A DNA stretch of 64,000 nucleotides from Demequina maris (lineage in GTDB: Bacteria; Actinomycetota; Actinomycetes; Actinomycetales; Demequinaceae). The stretch lies in NCBI RefSeq assembly GCF_000971155.1, contig NZ_BBLX01000005.1, forward strand, positions 162,882 through 226,881. The letters run 5' to 3'. Every line of letters starts with the position of its first letter. The first letter of the stretch is position 1. Below are positions 44,133 through 52,578 of this stretch, piece by piece. A model generated the notes under the pieces. The model saw nothing but the letters and a program-made list of their open reading frames with translations, had not been told where the DNA came from and made no database searches. The translations under genes were made by a program, and so were the position numbers.

Positions 44133-45053
44133 TCAGTCCTCGAACAGCATCGCCTCGAGGTCGGCGAGCATGCCCTCGCCGTCCGCGATCACGTCCGGGT
44201 TGTCCGTCCGGACGCCGTACATCAGCCAGCGCATGAGCGCCATCTCGGAGGCGAGGCGCGCGCGGTCGAGCAGGTGCGGGTCGCGCATCTCGCGGCGGCG
44301 GCCGTGATACGCCTCGACCACCGAGTCGAGCACGTCGTCGGGGGCCGCGGCGACCAGCCACGCGAGGTCGTCGGCGGGGTCCGCGACGCGCGCGTCCATC
44401 CAGTCGACGATCCCGGAGACCGAGCCGTCGGCCACGTAGACCTGGTGCTCGCCCATGTCGCCGTGGACCACGGTCGGGTCGAAGCGCCACCAGGACACGT
44501 TCTCGAGCTGGTGCTCCCAGCGGTCCGCGAGGCGCGGCGGGACCTTGCCGGTCTGGATGCCGGCGTCGAGCTCGGCCAGGCGCCGCTCGCGGTACTCCTC
44601 GGCGGTGTAGCCGGGCAGGCCCTGGTCCTCGATCACGGTGACGGGCAGCTCGTGGATCTCGGCGAGCGCGCGGCCCACCGTCGCCGCCAGCCCCGGCCCG
44701 GGCTGGAGCGCCGCGAGCATGAGCGGCGCGCCGGGCACCTCGGTGTAGACGATCGCGCGGCCGGTGTCGTCGGACAGCTCGGCGGCGCCCACCGGGTGCG
44801 GCACCTCGAACGACACGAGCCCGGCCTCCTTGGCGCGGGCGAGGGCGCTCAGCAGGCCCTTCTCGGCCTCGAGCGCGGCGCCCGCGGCGGCCCGCTTGGG
44901 CGCGCGCACGATCCACCTCTTGCCGGTCGAGTCCTTGACCACGACGACCTCGAAGTCCGCATCCGTGTGCGGGCTGCGCAGCACGTCGTAGACGTCGAGC
45001 CCGGGCACGGCGACGGACGCCAGGGCTGCGAGCGCGAGCGGTGAACGGGGCAC
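44133..45053 (-). CDS. APH/phosphotransferase family protein
   Basis: Kinase-like protein of 306 aa from the aminoglycoside/macrolide phosphotransferase superfamily. The catalytic loop VVHGDMGEHQVYV near residue 197 (HGDxxxxN-type with Gln after His-Gln) and metal motif GIVDWMDARVADPADDLAWL near residue 216 are clear. It may be a housekeeping small-molecule kinase rather than a resistance gene; actinobacteria often carry one beside adnAB. The start is GTG 45053, with TACCGT six bases upstream on the minus strand, hence probably leaderless. Confidence 0.87.
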   Translation of the reverse strand: MPRSPLALAALASVAVPGLDVYDVLRSPHTDADFEVVVVKDSTGKRWIVRAPKRAAAGAALEAEKGLLSALARAKEAGLVSFEVPHPVGAAELSDDTGRAIVYTEVPGAPLMLAALQPGPGLAATVGRALAEIHELPVTVIEDQGLPGYTAEEYRERRLAELDAGIQTGKVPPRLADRWEHQLENVSWWRFDPTVVHGDMGEHQVYVADGSVSGIVDWMDARVADPADDLAWLVAAAPDDVLDSVVEAYHGRRREMRDPHLLDRARLASEMALMRWLMYGVRTDNPDVIADGEGMLADLEAMLFED

Positions 45054-45219
45054 AGGCTCACGGTAGAGCGAACGGGGCGGTCGCGCCACGCTCCACGCCG
45101 CACGGGCCAGGCACGATGCACCCGGTGCGCCCCGACCCCCACCCCCGCGCGCCCACCGACACCGGCTTCCGGGGAACTCACCGACGGTCTGGGGAGATCT
45201 TCGCCTCCTGCGGGGAGCT

Positions 45220-45381
45220 GAGCGACGTTCCTTGCCCCTACCCACCGCGAATGGGTAGACCAGTGTCGCTTCCGGGAGATGTCCGCACGCCAGGGGTAGG
45301 TGAGTGTCGTCCGGCAGCCGTGACCGACCACCATCTACCCCTCACGAGCGCGAACCTCCGGAAAACGACCAAGGTCTACCC
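45220..45381. repeat. cluster of five GGGTAG-type repeats in a divergent gap
   Basis: The 368-base gap 45054-45421 between the phosphotransferase and nudC holds no gene but has five related units of 17-24 bases. Two are on plus (45253-45275, 45294-45314) and three on minus (45220-45243, 45324-45340, 45358-45381). Each starts GGGTAG; the best three continue through a GTGTCG/GGTCG core to CCGG about 20 bases later. The unit nearest nudC ends 28 bases before its -10 box. It looks like a multi-site operator or iteron-like array. The remaining gap (45066-45219) is GC-rich and I see nothing else in it. Confidence 0.75.
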
Positions 45382-45409
45382 ATGCGGAAGCGGGAGCCAG
45401 GGAGGGCGG

Positions 45410-45415
45410 TACGGT
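45410..45415 (+). promoter_or_regulatory. -10 box of leaderless nudC
   Basis: TACGGT (TAnnnT) ends six bases before the nudC GTG at 45422, so transcription should start at or within two bases of the start codon. No clear -35 is seen; the repeat array upstream may recruit an activator. Confidence 0.6.
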
Positions 45416-45421
45416 GACCAG

Positions 45422-46348
45422 GTGAGGAACCCCTGGCCGCTCGACCTTGCCAGCCGTGTCGACCGCGCCGCCGTGCGCCGCGACACCGTCGACCTGGAGG
45501 CCTGCGACGCGATCGTCGTGCGCGACGGGCGCGTGCTCGCCGCCGACGGGCGCGTCGTCGAGCTCGCCCCCGCCGCCCAGCCCCCGGCGGCCCTCCGGAT
45601 CTACTTGGGACGCGACGGCGAGAGGGACCTCGTCGCGCTCGTGCCCGCGGACCCGGGCTTCGGGGCGGACGAGGACGGCATCGGCGGCGACCGCATGCGC
45701 GGCCTGCGCGACCTGCTCGCGGGCTTCTGGGACCGCGGCGCCGAGGGGGAGCGCGAGCACGAGCTGGCCACCACGGCCGTCGCGATCGCCAACTGGCACG
45801 CCACCCACCCGCGCTGCGCGCTGTGCGGCGAGCCCACCGAGCCGACGCTCGGCGGCTGGGTGCGCCGCTGCCCCGAGGACGGCCGCGACCACTACCCGCG
45901 CACCGATCCCGCGATCATCGTCGCGATCACCGACCCCGAGGACCGGCTCCTGCTGGCGCATGCCTCGCACTGGTCGCCGCGGCGCTTCTCGCACCTCGCG
46001 GGCTACGTCGAGCCGGGCGAGACCTTCGAGCAGGCGGTCCACCGCGAGGTCGAGGAGGAGTCGGGCCTCGCGCTCACCGGGCTCGAGTACCTCGGCTCGC
46101 AGCCGTGGCCCTTCCCCGCCTCCGTCATGGTCGCCTTCCGGGCCCGCACGGCGCGCCCGGAGGACCTGCGCCTCGACATGGATGAGATCTCCGAGGCGCG
46201 CTTCGTCGCGCGCGACGAGATCGCCGAGCTCATCGCGAGCGGCGAGGTCGTCCTCGCGCCCAAGGGCTCGGTCGCCCGCCGGATGCTCGAGGACTGGTTC
46301 GGGGGAGCGCTGCCCGAGCCGCGCCGCTCGGGCCCCGTCGACGTCTAG
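45422..46348 (+). CDS. nudC: NAD(H) pyrophosphatase / deNADding Nudix hydrolase
   Basis: Cleaves NADH and removes NAD caps from RNA (308 aa). The Nudix box GYVEPGETFEQAVHREVEEESGL (pattern Gx5Ex7REUxEExGU) is intact near residue 193, and the NudC-specific SQPWPFPAS near residue 224 follows. The zinc ribbon shows CALC then RRCPEDGRDHYPR: three Cys only, the fourth being replaced by Asp with a His nearby. The start is GTG 45422, set by TACGGT six bases upstream; GGAGGG is too distant (16 bases) to serve as a ribosome site. Synteny with Rv3199c. Confidence 0.93.
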   Translation: MRNPWPLDLASRVDRAAVRRDTVDLEACDAIVVRDGRVLAADGRVVELAPAAQPPAALRIYLGRDGERDLVALVPADPGFGADEDGIGGDRMRGLRDLLAGFWDRGAEGEREHELATTAVAIANWHATHPRCALCGEPTEPTLGGWVRRCPEDGRDHYPRTDPAIIVAITDPEDRLLLAHASHWSPRRFSHLAGYVEPGETFEQAVHREVEEESGLALTGLEYLGSQPWPFPASVMVAFRARTARPEDLRLDMDEISEARFVARDEIAELIASGEVVLAPKGSVARRMLEDWFGGALPEPRRSGPVDV

Positions 46349-46465
46349 GACGGTCGCCGCCTCTACCGCCGCCGGGCCCGGCAGGACTACTCTCGCGCCA
46401 AGGCCCGCGCGCATCGGCCGCGACGCCCCTCTCATCCGCGCGGCGCGCACCCTCCGGGAGGCCCC

Positions 46466-46864
46466 ATGATCGAGCTCGGCTCGTTCTCCACCACGGTGGG
46501 CCTCGTCACGGGTCCGCTCCAGGAGAGCCTCGCGGGCCGGGACTACCGGGTGGCGGCGGTCACCAACGGCGCGTCCAGCCACATCCTCCACGTGTTCGTC
46601 GAGAACGACGTGCTCGGGTTCTGCGTCACGTGGGATTGGTCGGAGGCACGATGCGCGGCGTACCCCGCGCCGATGCGCGCCGAGTGGTGGCGGTGGGCGA
46701 TCGGCCCGTCGTGCCTCGCGCACTGGCGCGGCGAGCCGCTGCCCGCGCACGAGGGCTCCGCGGAGGCCGTCGGGCTGCTGCTCGCCCGCATCGGGGAGCT
46801 CGAGGCGCTCGCGCGCGACCACGGCCGCTGGCAGGACGTGCGCCGCGGCCGCCTGCCGCGCTGA
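46466..46864 (+). CDS. hypothetical protein between nudC and uvrD2
   Basis: Unrecognised 132-residue soluble protein rich in Trp (WDWSEA, WWRWAIG, CLAHWRGEPL). It has a mixed alpha/beta look at the N-terminus and an Arg-rich end. A GGGAGG site lies just upstream of ATG 46466, so it is translated by a normal ribosome site, unlike its neighbours. A TACTCT -10-like box lies at 46388-46393. I can propose no function. Confidence 0.65.
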   Translation: MIELGSFSTTVGLVTGPLQESLAGRDYRVAAVTNGASSHILHVFVENDVLGFCVTWDWSEARCAAYPAPMRAEWWRWAIGPSCLAHWRGEPLPAHEGSAEAVGLLLARIGELEALARDHGRWQDVRRGRLPR

Positions 46865-46921
46865 GCCGCATCGTCCCCAGGCGCGCCCGTGGTGTCGGCG
46901 GTCCCTGACACAATGGCCGCG

Positions 46922-48904
46922 ATGTCAGCCGACCAGATCCTCGACGCCCTCGACCCGGAGCAGCGGGAGGTGGCCACCGCGCTCCACGGCCCTGTCGTCG
47001 TGCTCGCGGGAGCCGGCACGGGCAAGACCCGCGCGATCACCCACCGCATCGCCTACGGGGTGCGCGTCAACGCGTACAACCCGCAGTCCGTGCTCGCCGT
47101 CACCTTCACCGCGCGCGCGGCGGGGGAGATGCGCCAGCGCCTGCGCGGCCTGGGGGTCACGGGCGTCCAGGCCCGCACCTTCCACGCCGCCGCGCTGCGC
47201 CAGCTCAGCTACTTCTGGCCCGAGGTGGTCGGCGGCCAGATCCCGGGGCTCGTCGAGCACAAGGCGCCGCTCGTGGGCCGGGCGGCGCGCGACGCGGGCC
47301 TCAGCCCCGACCGCCTCACGGTGCGCGACCTGGCGTCCGAGATCGAGTGGGCGAAGGTGTCGCTCGTGAGCGCCGACGACTACGCCGCGAAGATCGCGCG
47401 CCTCGGCCGGCCGTCGCCCGCGGACCTGCCGCCGGCGCAGGTCGCGGATGTGATGCGCGCCTACGAGGACGCGAAGACGGACGCGGTGGTGCTCGACTTC
47501 GAGGACATCCTGCTGCTGCTCGCCGACATCATCGGCCGTCACCCGGAGGTGGGCGACCAGATCCGCCGCCAGTACCGCCACTTCGTCGTGGACGAGTACC
47601 AGGACGTCTCCCCGCTCCAGCAGTTCCTGCTCGAGCAGTGGCTCGGCGGCCGGCGCGAGCTGTGCGTCGTGGGCGACCCCGCGCAGACCATCTACTCGTT
47701 CGCCGGCGCGAGCCCGCAGCACCTGCTCGGCTTCACCCGCACGTATCCCGATGCCACGCAGGTGCGCCTGGTGCGCGACTACCGCTCCACGCCGCAGGTG
47801 GTGCGCCTCGCCAACGAGCTCATGCGCCGCCGCGGGTCCGCCGGCACGGGCGTCGAGCTCATCGCGCAGCGGCCCTCGGGCCCCGCGCCCGACTACCGCG
47901 CGTACGACGACGACGCGTCCGAGGCGCAGGGCGTCGCCGCGCAGATCGAGCGGCTGATCGGGACCGGGGTGAAGCCGTCGGAGATCGCCGTGCTGTACCG
48001 CATCAACAGCCAGTCGGAGGCGATGGAGGAGGCGCTGGCCGAGCGCGGCATCGGCTACCTCGTCCGCGGCGGGCAGCGGTTCTTCGATCGCGAGGAGGTC
48101 CGCAAGGGGATCGTGCTGCTGCGCGGCGCGGCGGTCGCCGAGGACGACCGGCCGCTCGGGGAGCGGGTGCGCGACGCGCTCGGCGGGGCCGGGTGGTCCG
48201 AGGAGCCGCCGGCGGCGCGCGGCGCCGTGCGCGAGCGCTGGGACGCGCTCCAGGCGCTCGTCAACCTCGCCGACGACCTCGCCGCCGACACCGGCGGCGC
48301 CGCGACCATGCGCGACCTGGTCGAGCACCTCGCGGAGCGGGCGCGCGCGCAGCACGCACCCGCCGTCGAGGGCGTCACCCTCACCTCGATGCACGCCGCC
48401 AAGGGCCTCGAGTGGGACGCGGTGTTCATCGTCGGCTGCTCCGAGGGCCTGCTGCCGATCACGCACGCCGAGACCGACGAGCAGCTCGAGGAGGAGCGCC
48501 GCCTCCTCTACGTGTCGATCACGCGCGCCCGCGAGCACCTCGCGCTCAGCTTCGCGCGCTCCCGCAAGGCGGGCGGCAAGGGGACCCGCAAGCGCACGCG
48601 CTTCCTCGAGCAGCAGTGGCCCGACGCGCGTCCCGCGCGGGTCGCGCGGCAGTCGACGTCCGCGAAGCTCGCGGACCTCGACCCCGAGCAGCTGCGCCTG
48701 TTCGACACGCTCAAGCAGTGGCGGCTCGCGATCGCGCAGGAGTCGTCCAAGCCCGCCTTCACGGTGCTGGTCGACGCCTCGCTCGTCGAGATCGCGCGCG
48801 ACCGCCCGGCCAACCTGGGCGAGCTCGCCCGCGTGAGCGGGGTGGGGGCCTCGAAGCTCGACAAGTACGGCCTCGCGATCCTGGAGATCGTGGCCGCGCA
48901 CTGA
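46922..48904 (+). CDS. uvrD2: UvrD2-like superfamily 1 DNA helicase with HRDC domain
   Basis: 3'-5' DNA helicase of 660 aa. Walker A is GAGTGKTRAITHR near residue 30, Walker B FVVDEYQDVSPLQQ near residue 222, and the closing motor motif LLYVSITRAREHLALS near residue 527. A C-terminal HRDC domain (about residues 590-660, ending VSGVGASKLDKYGLAIL) is present as in mycobacterial UvrD2 (Rv3198c). The tetracysteine zinc hinge that links the two in mycobacteria is absent; the linker has no Cys. Start ATG 46922 is chosen because CACAAT (46909-46914) ends seven bases upstream; an ATG at 46913 overlaps that box. Confidence 0.92.
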   Translation: MSADQILDALDPEQREVATALHGPVVVLAGAGTGKTRAITHRIAYGVRVNAYNPQSVLAVTFTARAAGEMRQRLRGLGVTGVQARTFHAAALRQLSYFWPEVVGGQIPGLVEHKAPLVGRAARDAGLSPDRLTVRDLASEIEWAKVSLVSADDYAAKIARLGRPSPADLPPAQVADVMRAYEDAKTDAVVLDFEDILLLLADIIGRHPEVGDQIRRQYRHFVVDEYQDVSPLQQFLLEQWLGGRRELCVVGDPAQTIYSFAGASPQHLLGFTRTYPDATQVRLVRDYRSTPQVVRLANELMRRRGSAGTGVELIAQRPSGPAPDYRAYDDDASEAQGVAAQIERLIGTGVKPSEIAVLYRINSQSEAMEEALAERGIGYLVRGGQRFFDREEVRKGIVLLRGAAVAEDDRPLGERVRDALGGAGWSEEPPAARGAVRERWDALQALVNLADDLAADTGGAATMRDLVEHLAERARAQHAPAVEGVTLTSMHAAKGLEWDAVFIVGCSEGLLPITHAETDEQLEEERRLLYVSITRAREHLALSFARSRKAGGKGTRKRTRFLEQQWPDARPARVARQSTSAKLADLDPEQLRLFDTLKQWRLAIAQESSKPAFTVLVDASLVEIARDRPANLGELARVSGVGASKLDKYGLAILEIVAAH

Positions 48905-48905
48905 C

Positions 48906-49568
48906 TCACGCCGCGCCGCACCCGCAGTCGGGGTGAGGGACGATGCGGCGCCGCCGCGGCAGCCCGCGCTCGACCCGCCAGGCGGTCGGGTCCGCGCCGG
49001 CGAGCAGCGCCGCGAGCGCCGTCGCGGCGAGCGCGCCCGCCACGGCCGCGGACAGCGCGTCGGTGCGCTCGGGCAGCCCCTCGCACTGCAGCGCGAGCAC
49101 CGGCCACGCCGCATCGCGATCCGTGCGCTCCAGCCCGACGCACCGCAGGCACGCCGTCGCCCCGGGACGGACGGGCAGCACCGTCACGCCCGCCTCGTCG
49201 GCCAGCGCCGCGACGTGCGGGCCATCGAGCAGCAGCCGGTGGTGCACCGCCGCGCCCACCGCGCCGTACGCGGTCGCGATCTCGCCGTCGACGGACCGCT
49301 CGGCATCGAGATGGAGGCGCAGCCCGGGACGGACGGCGGCCGCGAGGCGCGCGACCGGCGCGGCGGGCGCGGCCGGATCGCCGACGAGGCTGAGCGACGC
49401 CGCACCGGCGCGTGCCGCCGCCTCGGCCGCCGCGGTGCCCACGGGCCCCAGGCCCCTCACCCGGACGTCGCGGCCGGCGAGGCTCGGCACAAGCACGCGG
49501 CGGGCCAGCCCGGGCTGCTCCGTGCCGTCGCCGCGCCACAGGAGCGGCGCTGCGGTCGCATCGTCCAT
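48906..49568 (-). CDS. ThiF/MoeB-like adenylyltransferase relative
   Basis: Protein of 220 aa with a reduced E1-like fold. A Rossmann segment VRVRGLGPVGTAAAEAAARAGAASLSLVGDP starts near residue 33, and LPVRPGATACLRCVGLERT near residue 128 gives the CxxC typical of ThiF zinc sites. A second Cys pair sits at the very end (HPDCGCG). The catalytic ATP-binding Arg/Lys pattern of active ThiF is not obvious, so the activity is uncertain. It converges on uvrD2 (one base between stops). ATG 49568 is preferred over a further-upstream start at 49613. Confidence 0.75.
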   Translation of the reverse strand: MDDATAAPLLWRGDGTEQPGLARRVLVPSLAGRDVRVRGLGPVGTAAAEAAARAGAASLSLVGDPAAPAAPVARLAAAVRPGLRLHLDAERSVDGEIATAYGAVGAAVHHRLLLDGPHVAALADEAGVTVLPVRPGATACLRCVGLERTDRDAAWPVLALQCEGLPERTDALSAAVAGALAATALAALLAGADPTAWRVERGLPRRRRIVPHPDCGCGAA

Positions 49569-49627
49569 GGCCTCACGGTCGCACGGCGGGCCGCCCGCTC
49601 CGGCGCTGTCCACAGGCCGGAGACGCG

Positions 49628-49661
49628 CGAAGGGCCGGTCCCCGTGGGGGCCGGCCCTTCG
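49628..49661 (-). terminator. terminator after the DUF5679 gene
   Basis: An 11-bp perfect stem (49628-49638 with 49651-49661), extended inward by four further GC pairs around a GTG loop, lies 17 bases past the DUF5679 stop on the minus strand. Confidence 0.85.
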
Positions 49662-49677
49662 TGGAGCTCTGCTGGCT

Positions 49678-49836
49678 TTACGCCTTGCCGAGGATGCGGT
49701 TCAGCTTCGTGCCGCACACCGGGCAGGTGGCCTTCGCCATGCGGCGGCCGTTCTCCGAGACGACGACGTCGCCCTCGGTCTCGCGCTTCTCCTTGCACTT
49801 CACGCAGTAGAACTCGCCCGAGTACTTGTCAGCCAT
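49678..49836 (-). CDS. DUF5679 zinc-ribbon protein
   Basis: Tiny protein of 52 aa with two Cys pairs, YCVKCKEKRET and ATCPVCGTKLN, forming a zinc ribbon. The whole length matches the actinobacterial DUF5679 family (ending NRILGKA). Function unknown; relatives to L44-type or nucleic-acid-binding ribbons are plausible. The start ATG 49836 has an excellent GAAGGAGAG on the minus strand; an upstream in-frame start at 49995 would add a non-conserved segment and is rejected. Confidence 0.9.
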   Translation of the reverse strand: MADKYSGEFYCVKCKEKRETEGDVVVSENGRRMAKATCPVCGTKLNRILGKA

Positions 49837-49981
49837 TCGGCTCTCCTTCTTCTCTGTGGCGCGGCGGTACACGCCGCACGTCTCTGCAGGCCGATGAGGG
49901 CCCTTGGTCCCCCAGCGTAGACGCGCGTGCCGGAAATCCACCCATCGGCGGGCGGGTGTCGCCACGCGGTCCGTGTGCACC

Positions 49982-51325
49982 CTACTCGTCTTCACCCCCG
50001 AGCAGGCGCTCGAGCTCGCGATCGACCTCGTCCCCCTCGCCGCGCGCGACGTACGCGTCGACCCACGCCTGCCAGCGGCCGAGCTCCTCCGAGTCGGGCA
50101 GCAGGTCGGGGTGCGACCACACGCCGTCGCGGCCCTCGGGCCCCAGCCGCGAGTGCAGCGAGGCCCACATCGCCGAGGCGTCGCGCATGCGCCGCGGGCG
50201 CAGCTCGAGGTCGAGCAGGTTGGCGAACGTGTCCTCCGCGGGACCGCCCGCGGCGCGGCGCCGGCGCATCATCTCGCGCAGCGCGCCCACGTCGGGCAGG
50301 TGCGGTGCGGCGGCGCGCATCGTCACGTCGTCGACCCAGCCCTCGACCAGCGCGAGCAGCGTCTCGATCGACTCGAGCGTCGCCTTCTGCTCGTCGGTGT
50401 GCTGGGACGCGAAGATGCCGCGGTTGAGCGCCTGCTGCAGGCGCGCGGGGTCGCCCATGCCGGCGTCGCGCACGGCCTCCTCGAGCGCGTCGAGGTCGAT
50501 CGTGATGCCCTGCGAGTAGCGCTCGACGAGCGTGTGGAGCTGCCCGGGCAGCCACGGCGCCGCCGCGAACAGGCGGATGTGGGCCGCCTCGCGCAGGGCG
50601 AGGAACGTGCGCACCGCCTCCTCGTCGATGTCGAGGCCCTCGGCGAACTCGGTGATCGCCTTGGGCACCAGCACGACGCGGGGCTCGGCGAGCAGCGGGA
50701 TGCCCAGGTCCGTGGCGCCGAAGGCCTCGCGGGCCATCTCGCCGGCCGCCTGACCCATGTGCATGCCGCACACGGTGGGGGCGACGGAGCGCAGCAGGGC
50801 GCTCGGGTCGATGCCGCCCGCGTCCTCGTCGATGTCGGCGGCGCCCTCGAGGAGGCCGCCGAGGGCGTGCGACACGCTCACGGCGACGGGGCCGGCGAGG
50901 GTGCGCCACGTCGGCAGGGTCGCCTCGACCCACTCCGCGCGGCTCCACACGCGCGGCTCGAGCCGCGTCGGGTCGAAGTCCGTGACGGCGTCCAGCCACA
51001 GCTCGGCGCGCGAGATCGCCTGACGGTGCAGCGACGCCGTGGCCGCCGAGACGCTGGGATCACCGCCCTGGGCCGCGACGCCGCGCGCGACGTCGTGCGC
51101 CAGCTTCCAGTTGACGTCCTCGCCCTCCGACTGCGAGACGAGGGCCCGGATCTGGCCGAGCACATGCTCCATCATCGCGGGGCTGGCGGCGAGCCCGGAC
51201 TGCGCGGCGAGCGCCTCCGGGTCCATGCCCATGCGCTGCAGCTCCTCCAGGGCGGCCTCCGCATCGTCCCCGAACAGCTCTCGCAGCAGCCGCATCCACG
51301 GCGTCGACTCGTCGCTCACGCTCAC
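49982..51325 (-). CDS. DUF2342 zincin-like protein
   Basis: Protein of 447 aa from the actinobacterial DUF2342 / F420-associated zincin-like family, matching Rv3195. Near residue 240 it has LREAAHIRLFAAAPW, the family's metalloprotease-like helix in which the first His of HExxH is Arg. Function is unproven; catalysis is doubtful without that His. The start is GTG 51325; a second GTG at 51319 has a slightly better spaced GGAG. It is divergent from the PDZ/Lon-like gene, a pairing conserved in mycobacteria (Rv3195/Rv3194c). Confidence 0.87.
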   Translation of the reverse strand: MSVSDESTPWMRLLRELFGDDAEAALEELQRMGMDPEALAAQSGLAASPAMMEHVLGQIRALVSQSEGEDVNWKLAHDVARGVAAQGGDPSVSAATASLHRQAISRAELWLDAVTDFDPTRLEPRVWSRAEWVEATLPTWRTLAGPVAVSVSHALGGLLEGAADIDEDAGGIDPSALLRSVAPTVCGMHMGQAAGEMAREAFGATDLGIPLLAEPRVVLVPKAITEFAEGLDIDEEAVRTFLALREAAHIRLFAAAPWLPGQLHTLVERYSQGITIDLDALEEAVRDAGMGDPARLQQALNRGIFASQHTDEQKATLESIETLLALVEGWVDDVTMRAAAPHLPDVGALREMMRRRRAAGGPAEDTFANLLDLELRPRRMRDASAMWASLHSRLGPEGRDGVWSHPDLLPDSEELGRWQAWVDAYVARGEGDEVDRELERLLGGEDE

Positions 51326-51448
51326 TCCGTCCGCGCACGCCGCATGCGTGCCTCCACCACGGTAACGAAGGACCGCCCGGATGCGCGGCGACGTTCGCTA
51401 CCAGCAATGCCGTGCCGAGCCGCCGCGCGCATCGGCAACAATGGGGGC

Positions 51449-52537
51449 GTGACGACGACCGAGGCCAGCACCCCCGCGCCCGTGGAGCGCGCGACCTCCA
51501 CCCGCCGCAGCACCGTGATGTCCGTGACGGGCCTCGCGACGAGCGCGCTGATCGCGCTGCTCACGATCGTGCCGTCGCCGTACGCGGTCGGATCCGCCGG
51601 GCCCACGTTCGACACGCTCGGCGACATCGACGACGTGCCGCTCGTCGAGATCTCCGGCGCCCCCACCTACATGTCCTCGGGCGAGCTGCGGCTCACCACG
51701 GTGTCGGTGTCCCGCGCCGGCTCGCAGCCGTTCACGCTCGGCCGCGTGCTCGCAGGCTGGGCGTCGCCGCGCCAGTACGTGGTGCCGCAGGAGGACGTCT
51801 TCGGCACCGCCGACGAGGAGGACGCCGCCGAGAAGCAGGCGCAGCAGGAGTGGATCAGCTCGCAGGAGAGCGCCACCGTGTCCGCGCTCGAGGCGCTCGG
51901 GCACCCCGTGCCCGCGGTGCTCGAGATCGCCGGCTTCGCCCAGGGCTCGAACGCCAAGGGCCTGCTCAAGAAGACGGACATCATCACCGGCGTCGACGGG
52001 GAGCCCGTCGCGACGTTCTCCGCGCTGGCCGACGCGATCGCCGTGCACGAGCCCGGCGACGACATCACCGTGACGGTGATGCGGGACGGCAAGGACCGCA
52101 CCGAGACGTTCGCGACCGTCGACGACGGCACCGGCGACGCCGCGATCGGCGTGTGGATCGACCCGACCTTCGACCTGCCGATCGACGTCACGGTGCAGAT
52201 CGACTCCGTCGGCGGCCCGTCCGCGGGGCTCATGTTCTCGCTCGGCATCATGGACCGCCTCACCGAGGTCGACGAGCTCGACGGCGCGCGCGTCGCGGGC
52301 ACGGGCACGATCGACGCGACCGGCGACGTGGGCCCCATCGGCGGCATCCGCATGAAGCTCTTCGGCGCGCAGGACGCGGGCTCGGAGTGGTTCCTCGCGC
52401 CGGTCGAGAACTGCGCCGACGTCCGCGGCAACATCCCTGATGGTCTCCACGTTGTCGCAGTGGACACCCTCGACGACGCATACGAAGCGATCAGCCGCAT
52501 CGGCCAGGACGACACCGCCGACCTGCCCGGCTGCTGA
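51449..52537 (+). CDS. membrane-anchored PDZ / Lon-like serine protease
   Basis: Envelope protein of 362 aa, Rv3194c-like. One N-terminal membrane segment (residues ~26-46) is followed by an extracellular region, a PDZ domain (~150-235, with GLLKKTDIITGVDGEPV) and a Lon-type S16 protease domain. The catalytic Ser is in VGGPSAGLMFSLG near residue 254 and the Lys in IRMKLFGAQ near residue 301. It probably degrades or quality-controls exported proteins. AACAAT (51437-51442) ends six bases before GTG 51449, marking a leaderless mRNA. UPF0182 follows 41 bases after the stop. Confidence 0.92.
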   Translation: MTTTEASTPAPVERATSTRRSTVMSVTGLATSALIALLTIVPSPYAVGSAGPTFDTLGDIDDVPLVEISGAPTYMSSGELRLTTVSVSRAGSQPFTLGRVLAGWASPRQYVVPQEDVFGTADEEDAAEKQAQQEWISSQESATVSALEALGHPVPAVLEIAGFAQGSNAKGLLKKTDIITGVDGEPVATFSALADAIAVHEPGDDITVTVMRDGKDRTETFATVDDGTGDAAIGVWIDPTFDLPIDVTVQIDSVGGPSAGLMFSLGIMDRLTEVDELDGARVAGTGTIDATGDVGPIGGIRMKLFGAQDAGSEWFLAPVENCADVRGNIPDGLHVVAVDTLDDAYEAISRIGQDDTADLPGC

Positions 52538-52578
52538 GCGTGGCAGGCTAGAGCCATCCCGACCCGAAGGACAACGAC

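Noticed and set aside
44133..45053. Calling the phosphotransferase an antibiotic-resistance gene
   Set aside because: Only general APH-family motifs are present and it sits beside adnAB in a housekeeping block; no mobile element or atypical composition supports acquired resistance.
49904..51448. Long in-frame N-terminal extension of the PDZ protease opposite DUF2342
   Set aside because: The extension has shadow-type composition and no motifs, and it overlaps the full DUF2342 gene. The GTG at 51449 with AACAAT six bases upstream and a membrane anchor right after is a far better start.
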